Positions 4,863 to 5,688 of a stretch of 5,688 nt of DNA are shown in pieces; the stretch's first letter is position 1, and each line of letters opens with the position of its first letter. Below the pieces are notes generated by a model that was not told the DNA's origin, made no database searches, and saw only the letters and a program-made list of their open reading frames with translations. The translations under genes were made by a program, and so were the position numbers. Source of the stretch: Candidatus Kaiserbacteria bacterium RIFCSPHIGHO2_02_FULL_54_11b (lineage in GTDB: Bacteria > Patescibacteriota > Minisyncoccia > Phycocordibacterales > UBA2100); the NCBI GenBank assembly GCA_001781275.1, contig MFLH01000039.1, forward strand, positions 1 through 5,688, in the 5' to 3' direction.

Positions 4863-5688
4863 ATGAACTCCGGTCGGGAGGATGATGACCGCCGTATTAC
4901 GTATTTTGCGGCGACGCACACACGCGGAAAGCGCGAAATGTTCGGCATTCGCGGGCTGGATCGTGGCAAACACATCTATGTAATCGGCAAGACGGGTATG
5001 GGCAAATCGACCATGCTCGAGAACATGGCGATACAAGACATCCAAAATGGAGAAGGCATCGCATTTATCGACCCACACGGCAGCACGGCAGAGAAATTAC
5101 TCGACTTCGTCCCGCACGATCGCATTAAAGACGTTGTCTACTTTGCGCCCTTTGATACCGATCACCCCATAGGATTTAATGTGATGGAAGACGTGGGCTA
5201 CGACAAACGCCACCTCGTCGTCTCGGGACTCATGGGAGCACTCAAGCGCATTTGGGTGGATGCATGGTCGGCAAGAATGGAATACATTTTGCAAAATACG
5301 CTCTTGGCGCTTCTCGAATATCCGGATTCGACGCTTCTGGATGTAAACCGCATGCTCACCAACAAAACCTTCCGTGCGGCGGTCGTCGCAAAGATCACCG
5401 ACCCCATCGTGAAAGGATTCTGGGTGGAGGAATTCGCTGCATTCACCGATACCTACACGCGCGAAGCGACGCCCGCGATCCAGAACAAGATCGGACAATT
5501 CACCGCAAACCCGCTCATCCGCAACATCGTGGGGCAAGGCAAATCATCTTTTGATCTGCGCAAGATCATGGATGAAAAAAAGATCTTCATCGTCAACCTC
5601 TCCAAGGGGCGGATGGGTGAGACCAATGCGAGTCTCTTGGGCTCAATGCTCGTCGTCAAGATCTACCTCGCGGCGATGTCGCGCGCGG
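4863..5688 (+). CDS. Type IV secretion / HerA-VirD4-like ATPase, N-terminal part (cut by right edge)
   Basis: The visible 275 residues belong to the P-loop ATPases annotated as type IV secretion coupling or VirB4/TraD-like proteins, related to HerA and VirD4. A short N-terminus leads to the Walker A motif GKTGMGKS (42-49). FIDPHG (68-73) follows, a strand typical of this superfamily. GFNVME, then SARMEYILQNTLLALLEYP, and IFIVNLSKGRMGE (241-253) match the Parcubacterial version of the family as I remember it. The Walker B strand (usually followed by a DEFQ-like sequence) and the C-terminus lie beyond 5688. No membrane segment is seen, so this looks like a cytoplasmic motor, perhaps docking on a membrane partner for DNA or protein translocation or type IV pilus work. 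The start at ATG 4863 is supported by the adjacent TATAAT and by an upstream gap of only 23 bases. There is no sign of relaxase or other conjugation genes here, so transfer function is unproven. Confidence 0.85.
   Translation, partial: MNSGREDDDRRITYFAATHTRGKREMFGIRGLDRGKHIYVIGKTGMGKSTMLENMAIQDIQNGEGIAFIDPHGSTAEKLLDFVPHDRIKDVVYFAPFDTDHPIGFNVMEDVGYDKRHLVVSGLMGALKRIWVDAWSARMEYILQNTLLALLEYPDSTLLDVNRMLTNKTFRAAVVAKITDPIVKGFWVEEFAAFTDTYTREATPAIQNKIGQFTANPLIRNIVGQGKSSFDLRKIMDEKKIFIVNLSKGRMGETNASLLGSMLVVKIYLAAMSRA

Overview
The window reads as a compact, mostly single-direction stretch of a bacterial chromosome. It most likely comes from a member of the Patescibacteria (Candidate Phyla Radiation, Parcubacteria-like) with fairly high GC. 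This placement is an inference from gene content and style. A secreted DUF4015 putative glycoside hydrolase sits next to a HerA/VirD4-type ATPase of the kind common in Parcubacteria. MurC is short, RsmI lacks the usual C-terminal extension, intergenic gaps are tiny, Shine-Dalgarno sites are nearly absent on the plus strand, and murC stands alone without other mur genes. TAA and TAG end the complete genes, and nothing suggests recoding of TGA.

Layout. Positions 1-508 (minus strand) hold the N-terminal two thirds of a PstB-type phosphate ABC transporter ATPase, cut by the left edge. Positions 509-628 form a divergent regulatory region, with a possible short leader peptide ahead of pstB and a -10 box ahead of murC. 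Positions 629-3268 hold a tight three-gene unit on the plus strand: murC (peptidoglycan precursor ligase), a HAD-family phosphatase, and rsmI (16S rRNA 2'-O-methyltransferase), with gaps of 2 and 7 nt. Positions 3286-3510 encode a 74-residue protein with two predicted membrane helices. Positions 3583-4839 encode an exported DUF4015 protein. From 4863 to the right edge runs the N-terminal part of a type IV secretion/HerA-like ATPase. No RNA genes, CRISPR arrays or complete mobile elements were seen.

The main pattern is in how genes begin. All four plus-strand genes that follow an intergenic gap of more than 10 nt (629, 3286, 3583, 4863) have a near-consensus -10 hexamer ending only 6 to 8 nt before the ATG. 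Transcription would then start at or next to the start codon, giving leaderless mRNAs. A possible 18-codon leader ORF upstream of pstB shows the same geometry on the minus strand. pstB itself is the one gene with a strong Shine-Dalgarno sequence, and that sequence overlaps the stop codon of the leader ORF. Two further points deserve a look: an in-frame STGSGQ-encoding, repeat-like insertion in the DUF4015 gene, and a perfect 11-bp hairpin followed by a T tract inside murC.

Together the genes cover housekeeping envelope and ribosome functions (MurC, RsmI), phosphate uptake (PstB) and surface or secretion functions (DUF4015 protein, ATPase). No single pathway links them all.
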